NCBI GenBank assembly: GCA_002633025.1
Contig: NMRB01000210.1
Coordinates: 270,233 to 334,232 of the forward strand
Length of the DNA stretch: 64,000 nucleotides
From: Notospermus geniculatus
Taxonomy: Eukaryota > Nemertea > Pilidiophora > Heteronemertea > Lineidae
Reading direction: 5' to 3'
In this document: one piece after another, positions 34,440 to 44,699 of the stretch
How positions within the stretch are numbered: the stretch's first letter is position 1
Layout of the letters: each line of letters opens with the position of its first letter
The notes under the pieces: generated by a model
What the model saw: only the letters and a program-made list of their open reading frames with translations
Told to the model about the DNA's origin: nothing
Databases searched by the model: none
Translations under genes and position numbers: made by a program

Positions 34440-35260
34440 GATGCTACGCTGGATTTCGTAATTAACTGGTAGCAGAGAGCGTAGGCCTGTAGATTGCAAG
34501 GAGTATTCTGACCTATCTGATATGCTTGGTTTACAAAGCCATCCTTAACCTGCCCAACGCCTTAGAACAGTTTCTCTACGTGGTGGAAATTGGAATGTCT
34601 CACCCGCTAAGAGAATACACAGCATAAATCACCATAAATTGAAAGGAATTCTGTCCTCCTAACTTTGATCATGACGATTCCAAGCATTTAATTTCTTCAC
34701 TCGCCATTCCCTAGACATCCCCTGCTGTGTGAGCTGACCTCCATGCCCTCATTGTTTACAGCACTAATGAAATTGATCTGAAGTTGAAGATAACATCTGA
34801 CCCAGCATGACCTTAGAGCCATGTGCAACCATAGTCTGCCTTTGTTTCTGCTTGGCACGATTATGTAACAACATGTGTTTTGCTACTGATACCCATATCA
34901 CCTTGTGGGTCACGGGGTTGCTCTCGGCGGGATACCTTATATAAATAAACAATGATGCTAATTCTGGATTCAGGATGGTAAAATCGTACCGGTCGGGTTC
35001 TAATGGTTTTACCAGTTATCACGACCGGTCGGTTAGGAGATACATTTTAGAGGCTTGGAAGCGTCATGATAATTTGGTGAACTATGTGAAATATTAAGCG
35101 GATAGGCCTGCAGTTTGGAAAGAAATATTCTGAGGCAAAGCGAGCACACACAGAAAAGCAGACCTCATTAACATAAATCAGCATAAATTTGCATACATTC
35201 CGGATGCATGAACTTTAAAAGGAATTCTGTCCTCCTTATTTGATAATTGGCGAAGTATGT
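34440..35260. repeat. Diverged direct duplication, offset about 620 bp
   Basis: TAGGCCTGTAGATTGCAAGGAGTATTCTGA near 34481 recurs near 35104 as TAGGCCTGCAGTTTGGAAAGAAATATTCTGA. Farther on, AGCATAAAT...AAAGGAATTCTGTCCTCCTA near 34640 recurs near 35216 as AAAAGGAATTCTGTCCTCCTT. A small palindrome built on ACCGGTCG lies between them (34990-35035). Confidence 0.6.
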
Positions 35261-35269
35261 GAATTATTG

Positions 35270-36380
35270 AAGTGAAATTAGATTTATAAACTTGAACAGC
35301 AAGTCACTGACGACATCAACGGCTGAAATTGATGAAAATAATGCCGAAATACTGGAGGCATGGTACATTAAGCAATAAAACTATTTTAGTTGAGTGTTCA
35401 AATATTCATGCTGTATGATTGCAAAAAACGATCACGTTTCCTGACGGTCGTATATTGATGTATAAATAGTGAATAAGCAGTGTATGGGACTAATAAGAGA
35501 ATAAACAGAGTACAGACGTTGACATTACCATGTGATGTCCACACAAATTGTCCTGGTCCATATCAAACACTGGACTCGAGCTCTCTGATAGTGTTGTACT
35601 GGCATTTCGTGACTTTCAGTGTTTGTGGCGTGACAGAGACAACAGGCTTCCCAAATTTGTGTTTTGGATGATATCCCAAAGATCTCTTCGATTTGGATAC
35701 AAGATCTCTGAAATCTTCAACAACTTTCACTTTATTTTCAAACTCTTTGCTGTGATTTCCGTAATTTTCGTGACATCATACATTTGTATGGTGACACTGA
35801 CAAGGTCTTCTTCTTGTGTCTTGGGGAATTAGCTCATCCGGTCAGGGTCTACTACACTCTGGATTTAGTTTCTTGGAGGAACTGTAAAAAGCTCGCTAAT
35901 ATAAGCCTGTTTGTTATGTAACTGTCACAGGATACAGGCTCCCAACTCCTCCAGTGTTCAAAATCCCAGTATCTCGGATAAAGTGCCCTCAGCAATAGCT
36001 CAGATTCGATCGTCCTGGAAGTTACAATAAAAGTTTGTCACTTTCAAAAAAGCTTGTGGTCGTGAACCTGTTGGATGGATGGTATAGCAGACACGTAGAC
36101 TTGATCCTAAATCTCTCCTGGTCAAAAAGTAAATGGTGAAATTCATGGATAAAATGACGGCATTTTCATGGGATGAAGACACTGCAACCTTTCTATGTCT
36201 AGGCTAAGGAGATTGTCCCTCCCATGTTTTCAAATCGACAATCTAATGCTGGACTGATGTATGAAGTCATGGATCAACTTAGAGAATAACCGAAGGTTTT
36301 CTGTTAATTCAAATAAGGACTCAGAAAACCTGAGTTGAGGATTACAGAACTGATTATTTTGTATTCGGATTCTAACCTCC
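35270..36380. other. No gene recognised upstream of the candidate exon
   Basis: A 94-codon + strand frame (35548-35832) has a hydrophobic C-terminal half (residues about 60-85, FKLFAVISVIFVTSYICMV) that could span a membrane. No start context, splice sites or family are recognisable. No TATA box or CpG island-like stretch is evident just upstream of 36385. Confidence 0.35.
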
Positions 36381-36384
36381 AAGG

Positions 36385-36462
36385 ATGTCCATCTCGGCCC
36401 ATGCCACCCGGAGTGGTGGGGGTGGTGGAGGCGGCGGTGGGGGAGATACTGATAAACTTGAG
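36385..36462 (+). CDS. Candidate short coding exon with poly-glycine tract and strong splice donor
   Basis: An open frame starts with ATG at 36385 (context AAGGATGTCC) and an in-frame TAA lies 12 bases upstream, so the ATG is a plausible start. The 26 codons read MSISAHATRS, then ten glycines, then DTDKLE. They run directly into GAG|GTAAGTAA at 36462/36463, a near-ideal 5' splice site. The exon is 78 bases and ends in phase 0. The glycine run uses mixed GGT/GGG/GGA/GGC codons, so it is not a simple triplet microsatellite. The frame stays open past the donor, but that extension looks intronic. A first coding exon of a + strand gene is the simplest reading. An internal exon beginning at the weak acceptor-like CTCCAAG is possible. 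The gene is not recognised. There is no visible TATA box and no downstream exon in the window. Confidence 0.4.
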
Positions 36463-37174
36463 GTAAGTAATGTGAATAAAACCACAGTGGGTGATCGGGA
36501 GCACTCCTGTCCCCCTCACTCAAGTGGGACAAACGTTCTCATGTGCATTATTGTTTCGAATGATATTGGTAGAATTTCTCGCCACACCAGCCGTACAGTC
36601 AATTCAGGCACGGCCAAGCCACCGCTGTTGATGTTCGCAAGCATGACCAGCCAAATCTCACTGATACACAAGTCTTGGTGATGTTTACAAGCATGACCAA
36701 GTCAAGCTATCCAGTGAGGTTAGCAGTTTCAAGGTTCCAGTAGAGATGGCACCACAAGAATTTTGAGCATTTCTGGCAGCCACCTGAAGATGGCGTGGCA
36801 GTTGTTTCATCTTGTTGACTCTCTGCTTCTGCCGCAGCTGCTGCTCGTGTCAGCTTGATGAAAGTAGTTATTGGAAAAGAATATTGGTGGAAGCACAAGT
36901 AGTGTTGCAATATCTTGAGTCAATGCCTGGCGTGTCTACCAAATGAAGTTGTCAGGGTGATTTCGGTAAGAGTTACCATTAGTAGTGATGGCAATGAGAC
37001 ATTGCTTGAAATTGGGCAGGGAACTTCAAAGTACTTGCGGGCCTCTGATATCCCAATTTCCTTACCGGTCTCCCGTACACCTGTTCTTTACTAACGATGT
37101 GTACAAACCTATCCAAGATGCTATTGGTTGATGGGGCAACTGGAAAAAATGCGGACTACCCAGCACGGAGGCGA

Positions 37175-37330
37175 TTAATTTGATTGAAGAGTTTTTCAGC
37201 CAGTCTGTATTAGTGGAAATGTACATGAACATGTACCCCGTGGCTGGGGACCGTCTCAAAACCAAGTTGAGGATTTTTTCAACCGGACTGTATTGGTGGA
37301 AATGAGCAGTTGCTGACCACCTCAATACTG
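37175..37330. repeat. Diverged local duplication
   Basis: TTTTTCAGCCAGTCTGTATTAGTGGAAATG near 37190 recurs near 37274 as TTTTTCAACCGGACTGTATTGGTGGAAATG, an offset of about 85 bases. Confidence 0.65.
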
Positions 37331-37429
37331 ATTTGATGAAGTAGTTTTTTTTCACAAAACAACTACTTCCATGTAGACTGTCATGGCGTCATGACCTACC
37401 AAAATATGTCTACTTGGAACCACTAGGAC

Positions 37430-37565
37430 GTGGATTCATGACAAGCTTTCGCAAAATACATCAACTTACAAAAACTTATTTGAAATACGCTGTAGCCTAA
37501 AGAATCATGGACTCATGACGAGCCTTCGCTAAGATACGCCTACTTACAAAACTTTTTTGAACGAA
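37430..37565. repeat. Tandem duplication, about 78 bp
   Basis: ATTCATGACAAGCTTTCGC...CAACTTACAAAAACTTATTTGAA is followed by ACTCATGACGAGCCTTCGC...CTACTTACAAAACTTTTTTGAA. Two units. Confidence 0.7.
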
Positions 37566-38065
37566 CTCTATGATTCATGAAATCATGATCAGCTTTTATC
37601 ATAACGGATAAAATCCATTTCTTACAAGAATATAAATAGAATTGAGATACAAGTTTTTGCTGAAACATTTGATTGGAAAATATTTTCAGAATTATCAGCA
37701 GTCTGGTGATTTCCAGCAACGTTATCTGCTCACGTGGCATTCTCGTACGAAATAACGCCATAAATCTTGTTTGCCTACATTTTCTGTTTTGAAAGAAAAT
37801 ATTTGCTCGGACAAACTTTATGCTGTTCTCATGTTCTTTGCTCGCATTATATCGAGAAAAACATGAACTGTGCTCTGGTAGAAGTTGTACGAGCGTGACT
37901 TATTTCTTGACGGCTGGAAAATCATATTTTTCTTGAGCTCTTGTTATTGGTGGACAAGCATTTCTATTTATGACTGGAGAATTTCCAAAAAAAGTCCACC
38001 AGTGGTACCTCAAGACCCGTTTCCACTACTGCAATTTCCTACTCTTCTCGTGTAGTTTCCTAAGG

Positions 38066-38195
38066 ACCAATTCATACTTCCTCGCGAGCAGTTCCTGGAG
38101 CGGAAAATGCTTTGTTAGATCACGCCACGCTGGTTCAAAACAAAGCATTTTCCGTTCGGCATACGCTGGTCGGCTTAGAAGTATAAATTGGCCCT
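38066..38195. mobile_element. MITE-1, copy 5
   Basis: ACCAATTCATACTTCCTCGC on the left, CTTAGAAGTATAAATTGGCC on the right, with GCGGAAAATGCTTTGTTA and CAAAGCATTTTCCGTTCG inner arms. A possible eroded fragment (AAAAAGCATTTAATCGTTCGCATAC) follows near 38263. Confidence 0.85.
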
Positions 38196-38339
38196 AACGT
38201 AACACCGTACTTAATCCTACCAGAACCAGTCTAACTGTAAAAGCGCCATTTCTGATGTTGGAAAAAAGCATTTAATCGTTCGCATACCCTGGTGGCAAAA
38301 TAGAGAACTATTTCCTCACCCTCTTTAAGATGTCTGGGA

Positions 38340-39320
38340 TTTCAACATGTTATTCACCTGCAGATGTTTTTGGCATTTCTTGTTAAACTCGCTTCGTTAA
38401 TGTAATTGAACATGTGAAATTTAAACGTACTTACGTGTGATAAATTCTTCCAATAAATAATTCAGGGTCATTATAAGGCAATTACATTTCTCTAAATCGC
38501 GCTGTTCTCGAGTTTGTATGCACCCAGTTTTTCATTATGGCCTCGTTTTCTTTTCCCAGGGGGGTCGTAAGTCACGCTTCATAATGTGTAATGCAGTATT
38601 TACGAGGCTATTATTCCAAAAAGGAGCTCGAATGGTGTTCGCTGATAATTTTTCTGGTGTTTTTATGGACTTAGTGAGGTACTGTCGAAATTTGAAGGTT
38701 CTACGAAGGTTGACAACTCCAACGTGTTCAGTCCCGCTGACGAAGTGTCTGATTGGTTGGCCATAGGTCAAAGGTTAACCGGCCTGTCAATTTCAGAGCC
38801 TTAGATTGGTTGGTGGCAGTTTTCAGGTGCATTTCGAGGTCTTGACAGGTTTTGTTTTTGGCTGTGGCCTGAGCCATGAAATGATGGAAGATATAGGCCT
38901 TCATGTATAATTTTATATCCTATGCTCTGCTCTTGTTCTTTTTTGACGACTTATCATGCAGTCGTTTTTTTGGAACACACTGTAGAATTCAATCTCTGTG
39001 TACTTTTTGCAGAGGCCAGCCGTCATTTCTAGTTTCATATTACTTTCTATGATAGCCGAAATTAGGAAGGCCCAGACAATACGTTTGCCGCGAAGTTCCA
39101 GTAACAACATTACCATGCGGATGAGGGATGAAGATATTTATGAAGCTTTATTAGGTGCTATTTCAGTGAATTGGCGAATTTGCCGGCTGGGAACCATTAC
39201 CTTATTAGTCAGCTACTGGCCAGTAACCATCCTCGTCACGATAACTTGGAGTGACGGGTATAGTGGTATCGTGGTATCACTGGCTGGGAATGCCAAGCTG
39301 AATTCAGCAATCTAAGAGTA
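38340..39320. other. No recognised feature between MITE-1 copy 5 and ratchet site 2
   Basis: Several 80-105-codon frames occur on both strands without motifs or splice-site pairs. No repeat copies noticed. Confidence 0.4.
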
Positions 39321-39336
39321 GGTTCGTCGATTACTA

Positions 39337-39376
39337 TATCTTAATTGTTCTTTCTTTTCTCTACTTGCAGGTAAGT
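39337..39376 (+). promoter_or_regulatory. Ratchet-like recursive splice site 2 (acceptor fused to donor)
   Basis: This is the strongest of the three sites. A branch-point match TCTTAAT has its likely A at 39344. A long tract of T and C follows, then CTTGCAG ending at 39370, immediately followed by GTAAGTGT at 39371. Branch-to-acceptor spacing is about 26 bases. It lies 2.9 kb downstream of the candidate exon donor at 36463 and on the same strand, so it could divide that exon's intron. A second donor, ATAAG|GTAAGATG, follows 48 bases later and could act as the donor of an RS-exon. Confidence 0.5.
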
Positions 39377-39418
39377 GTCAAAGAATTTTATAAGAAATGA
39401 AGCATTAATTCGCATAAG
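39371..39418 (+). other. Possible RS-exon after recursive splice site 2
   Basis: The 48 bases between the fused acceptor/donor at 39370/39371 and a second good donor at 39418/39419 (AAG|GTAAGATG) have the form of a cryptic RS-exon. In vertebrates such exons are first defined with their downstream donor and then removed when the upstream reconstituted donor is used. The segment contains stop codons in at least one frame, so inclusion would probably disrupt a message. This is inference without transcript data. Confidence 0.25.
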
Positions 39419-39878
39419 GTAAGATGTTAAGACTTCACCTTCTGGAGGAACTGCAACCTCATCTAGGTCGTCATCAACCAAGTCATCATTATTTTAGTCA
39501 TCATCATCATCGTCATCATCTTGGCCGCCGAATTCACACGCCATCTAGTGGTGAGTCTGTAGAATCCGCGGCTGCACGGTTTGCACACTTGACTTCCCCT
39601 TTAAAACACGATCATCCTGCATCAACACTAAGATGCTGTCAAACTCGGAGTACAGTATTATCATGTCATCGTGAGCAACACGGCTTAGACGTCATTACAG
39701 CTGCTGAGGGAAGATGAACTCTGAGCTTTTCTCAGAATATTACCATCTTTCATGTCGTCTGCCTGATTCCCCAGGAAGATGTAAACAGTTTATGATGATT
39801 CCATCTTGATAGAACAGGAAACCAGAAGGTTACAGTGCATTCAGGATAGGTTGTATGTTCTATTACATGTATATACAT

Positions 39879-40053
39879 GAGTTGCAGAAATCGAATTAGG
39901 TCATCGTCACAGCAACGCCACCAAAGCCAAACCAGACGTCATAATGCCGTTTTGCCTGACGAACGAATCAGAAGATGGGTCGCAACAATGCGGTGGTCAA
40001 AACGGCATTATGACAATTGGTTTGACGTTTACCTGATTCTATTTCTGCAACTC
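39879..40053. mobile_element. MITE-9 foldback element
   Basis: Ends are GAGTTGCAGAAATCGAATTA and its inverse, GATTCTATTTCTGCAACTC. A second inverted block, CATAATGCCGTTTTG and CAAAACGGCATTATG, lies inside. About 175 bp, non-coding. A CAT/ATC trinucleotide tract precedes it at 39483-39520. Confidence 0.8.
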
Positions 40054-40099
40054 TCTACAGCATCCAAGGGTGCAACAAACAAAAAGAGTGTAGGCTGAT

Positions 40100-40860
40100 T
40101 ACTAAAGACAAAATAGGCATCTTAATAAAGATGCAAGTTTACTAATTGTGTACATGTATATGTCAGCTGGATTAGACGATCAGTTAACACTGATGTGGCT
40201 GACCCAAGCATGGCCTGCCAGACAGAAATATGGCGTCCCACTTCGTAGGAAATTGACCTCTTCAATAAAAGACACATCGCCCTGCCGTGGTACGTTTTTT
40301 CCTCTTTATTGCCAACTAATGACGTCCATTTGTCATCCGGGATGCCGAATAAAATAAAAAGACAGATTATTCCTCATCGCTCTGGATGCTAACACCTTCT
40401 TACTCTAATGTCGATTTCATTGGCTGAAACTGCTACGTCAGCGTCTGCAGCACTGCTACGATTGATCCCGTACATTTCAAAATGCGATCATAATAACTGG
40501 CTGTCCTGGTCAATGCGTCAATACTCTAATGGAAAGTACTGTTGAAACTCCATTAATGGCCACCTCTGCCAGTTGGACACCTCTCTATGAAGGTCGGTGT
40601 GGAATCCAGTCCCCATGGTCTTGCCTATTCATTTGTACGGCGTCTGTTTTGGGAACACATCTCAATTACGGTCAGAACTTGGCTATCCCAATGATCTCAA
40701 CACTGTAAATCCAGGTGACGCGTTTAGCGTTTAGTTTTGTGTTTAACAAAACACAACTTAACACATTACGTGAATATAACTGAACATATCATCAGGACAG
40801 GCGTTCTATCCGCCTAGAAACATACGTCTTGTTGCCTAAAATGCCAAAATATATCATTTG
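40100..40860. other. No recognised feature
   Basis: No long frames, splice-site pairs or repeat copies noticed. A GTTTAGCGTTTAGTTTTGTGTTTAACAAAAC block near 40725 resembles the A/T-rich motifs inside the next element. Confidence 0.4.
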
Positions 40861-40862
40861 TT

Positions 40863-41624
40863 GTACTGTAAATCTAAAGTCTAAACACGAAACTAAACGG
40901 GAATATGCAACACTTTTTAAACATCTAAACGCGATTAGTTTTCCATTAGAAATGAACAGATGACCTAAACACTGCATTTAGAAAACAGTAAATCTAAATG
41001 TCTTGTAAATGTCTTGTTTAACTTATAAACATCTCGTTCAGTTTCCCCTAAACACGAAACATGAAGGAATCCTGAACATCGTGTTTAGGGCTGGTTCACG
41101 GCTCGGGTGGAATTGGTCAAATTTGTCGTTTCGCTATATCTCCCGCCGGCGAATTTTTTCCCCCCAGGATATAAAAGATATAAATCAGATGCATAAAGGT
41201 GGAATAAACTTATTCCAGGTCTAACTTCACGCTTTAACGTTCAGGAGGAAATAATACAGTAGACAGGTTTTCCGAGTTACCCAAAGAAAAATTCCAGGTC
41301 AGGGCTTGTAGCCCCAGTGGCGTAGTGGTTAGAGCGTTGGTCCAGATTATGCATGTTGCAGGTGGGCCCTGGATCGAATCTGCCTGCCGGTATTATTCAC
41401 TCTTTACTGCGTGCCTTTTTATACTTTTTTCCTTCATCTTCCAACGCTTTTTTTGTCACTTTTCAGTCTAAATCAGTCGGTTTAATAATTTTTTGCCGTC
41501 ATGGGAACACATTAATCTATTTTGTTGGAATATGGAGAAATAAACGCGTTTAGATGTTTAAAATATGTTGCATATTCCCGTTTAGTTTCGTGTTCAGACT
41601 TTAAACATTTTAGATTTACAGTGA
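40863..41624. mobile_element. 762-bp element with about 75-bp inverted arms and a nested SINE
   Basis: The left arm starts TACTGTAAATCTAAAGTC and includes CACGAAACTAAACGGGAATA. The right arm (41548-41624) is its inverse, with TATTCCCGTTTAGTTTCGTG and ending TAGATTTACAGTGA. Additional short matches to AAACACGAAAC lie inside. The centre holds a tRNA-like sequence at 41308-41390. No coding frame of note. Confidence 0.7.
41308..41390 (+). repeat. tRNA-like SINE head inside an inverted-repeat element
   Basis: AGCCCCAGTGGCGTAGTGGTTAGAGCGTTGG contains a recognisable A-box, and TGGATCGAATCTGCC is a degraded B-box. The anticodon arm is disturbed and there is no matching acceptor stem, so it is a SINE or tRNA pseudogene. 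Confidence 0.55.
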
Positions 41625-41749
41625 AGCCTGTACATATAATTGCAAATCTGTAGTAGGCTTGGGCTGGTGATGGGATCTGAGGTGTCCGAGAGTACAGATG
41701 TCCCAAACATGGGAGTGATCCCACTCAGTTTACCTGATGAGTCCCTGGG

Positions 41750-43460
41750 GGTTGATGTTTCCCATGTTCCTTACGGGCCCCAACAACGTGTCACTGTCCC
41801 TTGACAACATCATTTGCGAGGATGAGCTGTAGTTTCTGGTCTGGTGAGGTCTCGGGCTCATGATCGAGTCTTGATATAGTCTACATTCGTAGCAGGAACC
41901 AGGAAATCACAGAAATCTTCTTCCTCCACCTCCTGGGCGAGCAGGTAAAATATCACTCGTGGATATAACGTAATTGCCAGTCGTGAACTGTGTACTCATC
42001 ATTTTTCATTGCTCAGTTTTTTCAACTTCTCGAGAATGAACAGCGTGTATCAATAGTTGGATTTACTTCCCTGGTTCTCTCTGCATAGTATCTTTGTTTG
42101 CCAAGCGACAACAAGTGCTGATTGCATTCATTGCCATCTGTTAACAGGATCATTTCACGATATATTGGCGTACCTTGCAACTTAGACTGGTGCAATATAG
42201 TGATTGTACATCAAGCAAGTGCATTCTGAGCTGGGTTCATGCACGTGTTGGAAATTCTAAGAGGAGTGAAAAAGTTGTCCACCGATTTGTCGGTTCCTTC
42301 ATTGGATGAGACTGTTTTAGTGGATGGGAATATTTCTTGGATTGTGGCACCGTCATAATTTCATGTTGGAATAGGGGAATACGTATTTATGCATGATCTG
42401 GTAAAATTTGTTCAGGGTTTCGGCAGATATGTAGAAGGTCTTCTGTTTGGTCAATGTTTCTCTGTAATGTTGGTGTTAGATGACAGTAGTGGTCGGTTAA
42501 GTGATACTAACGTCTACCTTCCATTTCTTGAACAGTCGAACGTGATCTGCATCGTTTAGCATTGGAATCACTGCTTTCTTGGTTAAATTGGCTTGTGCAC
42601 CTTTGCATTCAAGGTTGTTAGATAGTTTCCCAGGTCATGATTTGGTCTTCATATAGCGATAAGAGTCAAGAGTTACCTGGAATCGTGTTCTCGTGATCCG
42701 GAATTGCTTGCAGTTGTTTCTTCGGATGTTCACATTCAGCATTGGCTTGTCTGAGAAATCGATATGATATATAGATCGGGAAAATCAACTCGGAGTAAAC
42801 TTCACATGCTGAGAAGATGGACAAACTTGGTTGAGTTATTCGATCGTGCTAACTGGCTGTTCTTGTCCATTCTTGTCAAACACTGTCAACTTTGTTCGGA
42901 GATTCGCATCGGCCAAAGCTCTTCCGGCACGTCAAACTCGGTTCACATGTACCCCTATGACATTGTGACCCTGTTCGATTCCTGATTCGGCCACCAGGGG
43001 GCCAAATCTAAAATTGAGGTTTCGTTTTGAACGAAATGTCAGAAGTGGAAAAGGTTCTTGATGAAGATACACAAGGTCATCGAATGTTCATAAGTAGTCT
43101 GCACAGTGAGCGATATTTGGTGCAGTTCAGTTCACCACGGCTTACTTCAACAACTCACGTTTCGTACCTTCTTGTGGTTGAGGGCGACCGACAGGAGGGC
43201 ATTGTAAGCATTTTTGTTGCTATAGCAGATTATGGAGTCTTTCATGACATAGCTGAGATAATTGACTCAATAATTAGGTTTGTGTTGATGTTTCTCGGTG
43301 CGAGAAATCCTGGATTTTTTGTTTCTGATAGTTTTCTTTCAGAAATCTTAAGAGTATCCTTCCCACGCTAGGCCTGAGGCAACCTTATCTGTCAACAGTG
43401 TCGACTTGACCGGATGGATGGCTCCCAACTGGTCATCTGGCCAGTAAGGGGTCGAAGGTG
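41750..43460. other. Long stretch without recognised features
   Basis: The 114-codon + strand frame at 43027-43371 reads plausibly (SEVEKVLDEDTQGHRMFISS, later a hydrophobic run), but no family, acceptor or donor fits it. A CTTCCTCCACCTCCTGGGC tract followed by GAGCAG|GTAAAAT at about 41945 is a weak fused-splice-site candidate. No repeats noticed. Confidence 0.4.
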
Positions 43461-43464
43461 CTTC

Positions 43465-43650
43465 ACATTATAACTCCAGTCTCTCCTGAAACCTTTCTGG
43501 GGAACTCAAGGAGCAGCACATTCAGCACTCACCTGGTCCTTTTAGAGCAGTGGAGACTACAAAGCAGCGACTTGACCGGGTATCGAACCCGCAGCCTCTC
43601 TGTCAGGAGCCTGACGTTCTTCACTGCGCCACCTCGCACCCCTAATGCCA
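43465..43650 (-). repeat. SINE-B, copy with tRNA-like head
   Basis: On the minus strand the head reads GCGAGGTGGCGCAGTGAAGA, then a B-box-like GCGGGTTCGATACCCGG, then a body containing GTGCTGCTCCTTGAGTTCCC and AGGTTTCAGGAGAGACTGGA. The body matches 31255-31345. Confidence 0.75.
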
Positions 43651-43654
43651 CAGG

Positions 43655-44155
43655 GACGGAACAAGCGACCAGCCACATCACTATTTTTGAGTCTGATGGA
43701 GGCTTTGTGTATGAGGTCCCAGAACCTTCATGCAATCGGTCGAAATCCGGCTCGGCATCAGCCTCATCCACGCAGGCAATGTCCACCGATTATCACGTGG
43801 AGCACCTCCTCTCGGTCCTGGAGTCTTCAACCATCGGTCCAAATCCGTCTCGGCCTTCAGTCTCCCCCTTGCACACAATGTCCACCGATTGCGTGGAGAA
43901 TAGAATATCATTGAGTTATGCTGCTGATCAGTACGAGATGGAAACGCCGATGGGAAGATGGGATCATCGTAGATTATCATAGAGATATTGGTTTATCAAG
44001 AGATTGAATCTTGCGGACAGCAGGTGGAGACAGTTGATTCGATTACTCTCTCAACGAGCTTTTAGTGTCGTAGAATGAGAGTCTGAAGTAGTGATTCACA
44101 TTCATTTATTCTTGGTATTTGGATATGAGTTTCCATCTGCGTCGTTTCACCTGCA
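43655..44155. other. No gene; diverged repeat of CAATGTCCACCGATT
   Basis: CAATGTCCACCGATTATCACGTGGAG (about 43779) recurs as CAATGTCCACCGATTGCGTGGAG (about 43878), each preceded by TCGGTC(G/C)AAATCCG. This is a local duplication of about 100 bp and explains the similar frames on both strands. Confidence 0.55.
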
Positions 44156-44163
44156 TATTATGC

Positions 44164-44277
44164 CACTTCATACTCCTCCTTAGTACGCGGAACGGAAAAT
44201 TCTTTGTTTGAAACCAGCGTGGCAAGAAAGCATTTTTCATGCCACATACTGGTTGACACGGCAGTATGAATTGGCTC
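44164..44277. mobile_element. MITE-1, copy 6
   Basis: CACTTCATACTCCTCC on the left, GGCAGTATGAATTGGC on the right, with GGAACGGAAAATTCTTTG and a damaged right inner arm. Somewhat diverged. Confidence 0.75.
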
Positions 44278-44289
44278 TAAGAAACGTCT

Positions 44290-44327
44290 TGCTGGTTCCA
44301 AACAAAGTTTTTCCGTTCCGTCCGCAC
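44290..44327. mobile_element. MITE-1 fragment
   Basis: GCTGGTTCCAAACAAAG followed by TTTTTCCGTTCCG matches the MITE-1 centre and right inner arm only. Confidence 0.6.
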
Positions 44328-44387
44328 AAAGCCACTTTCACGACGTGAGGATCGAACCCACAGATTCATCAGTCACTGTGGGCTACC

Positions 44388-44417
44388 CGTCGAGGGTTAT
44401 TCGAATAACCCTCGACG
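44388..44417. repeat. Perfect 30-bp palindrome of CGTCGAGGGTTATTC
   Basis: CGTCGAGGGTTATTC is followed at once by its exact reverse complement. A tRNA-like B-box remnant (minus strand, GGGTTCGATCCTCACG) lies just before it at about 44346-44361. Related GTCGAGGGT motifs follow at 44600-44690. Confidence 0.85.
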
Positions 44418-44594
44418 TATGGCCGCCATTTTCCCAATCGATTCGCCAGGATTTTTGCTGACTGTGACCAGTAGAGTGTAATTCACGGCTTCATTTTCAG
44501 CAGGTTTGTAGAGAAAATTGTCACACGCACGTCTGTACTTGTCTTTCCTCTGTAAATTGCCTATGAGCAGCGTAATTTGCCTTTGAATACATCG

Positions 44595-44690
44595 ACGAAG
44601 TCGAGGGTTTTTCGCACGGGCGTCGAGGGTGATTATAACGGTCAATTCCTTGCCGTCGAGGTTGATTCAACAATGTCGAGGGTGATTCAC
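44595..44690. repeat. Cluster of GTCGAGG(G)T(G/T)ATT motifs
   Basis: GTCGAGGGTTTTTC (about 44600), GTCGAGGGTGATT (44622), GTCGAGGTTGATT (44655) and GTCGAGGGTGATT (44675) are direct repeats of the palindrome half at 44388. Together with it they may form the two ends of a 300-bp element. Confidence 0.55.
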
Positions 44691-44699
44691 TAAAAAGAG

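Noticed and set aside
41308-41390. tRNA gene
   Set aside because: A- and B-box-like segments are present, but the acceptor and anticodon stems do not form; SINE head or pseudogene fits better. The same applies to the tRNA-like sequences near 27.2, 30.8, 33.9, 43.6 and 54.0-54.6 kb.
41920-41955. Pyrimidine tract followed by GAGCAG|GTAAAAT
   Set aside because: An AG lies four bases before the candidate acceptor and the tract is separated by GGGCGAG.
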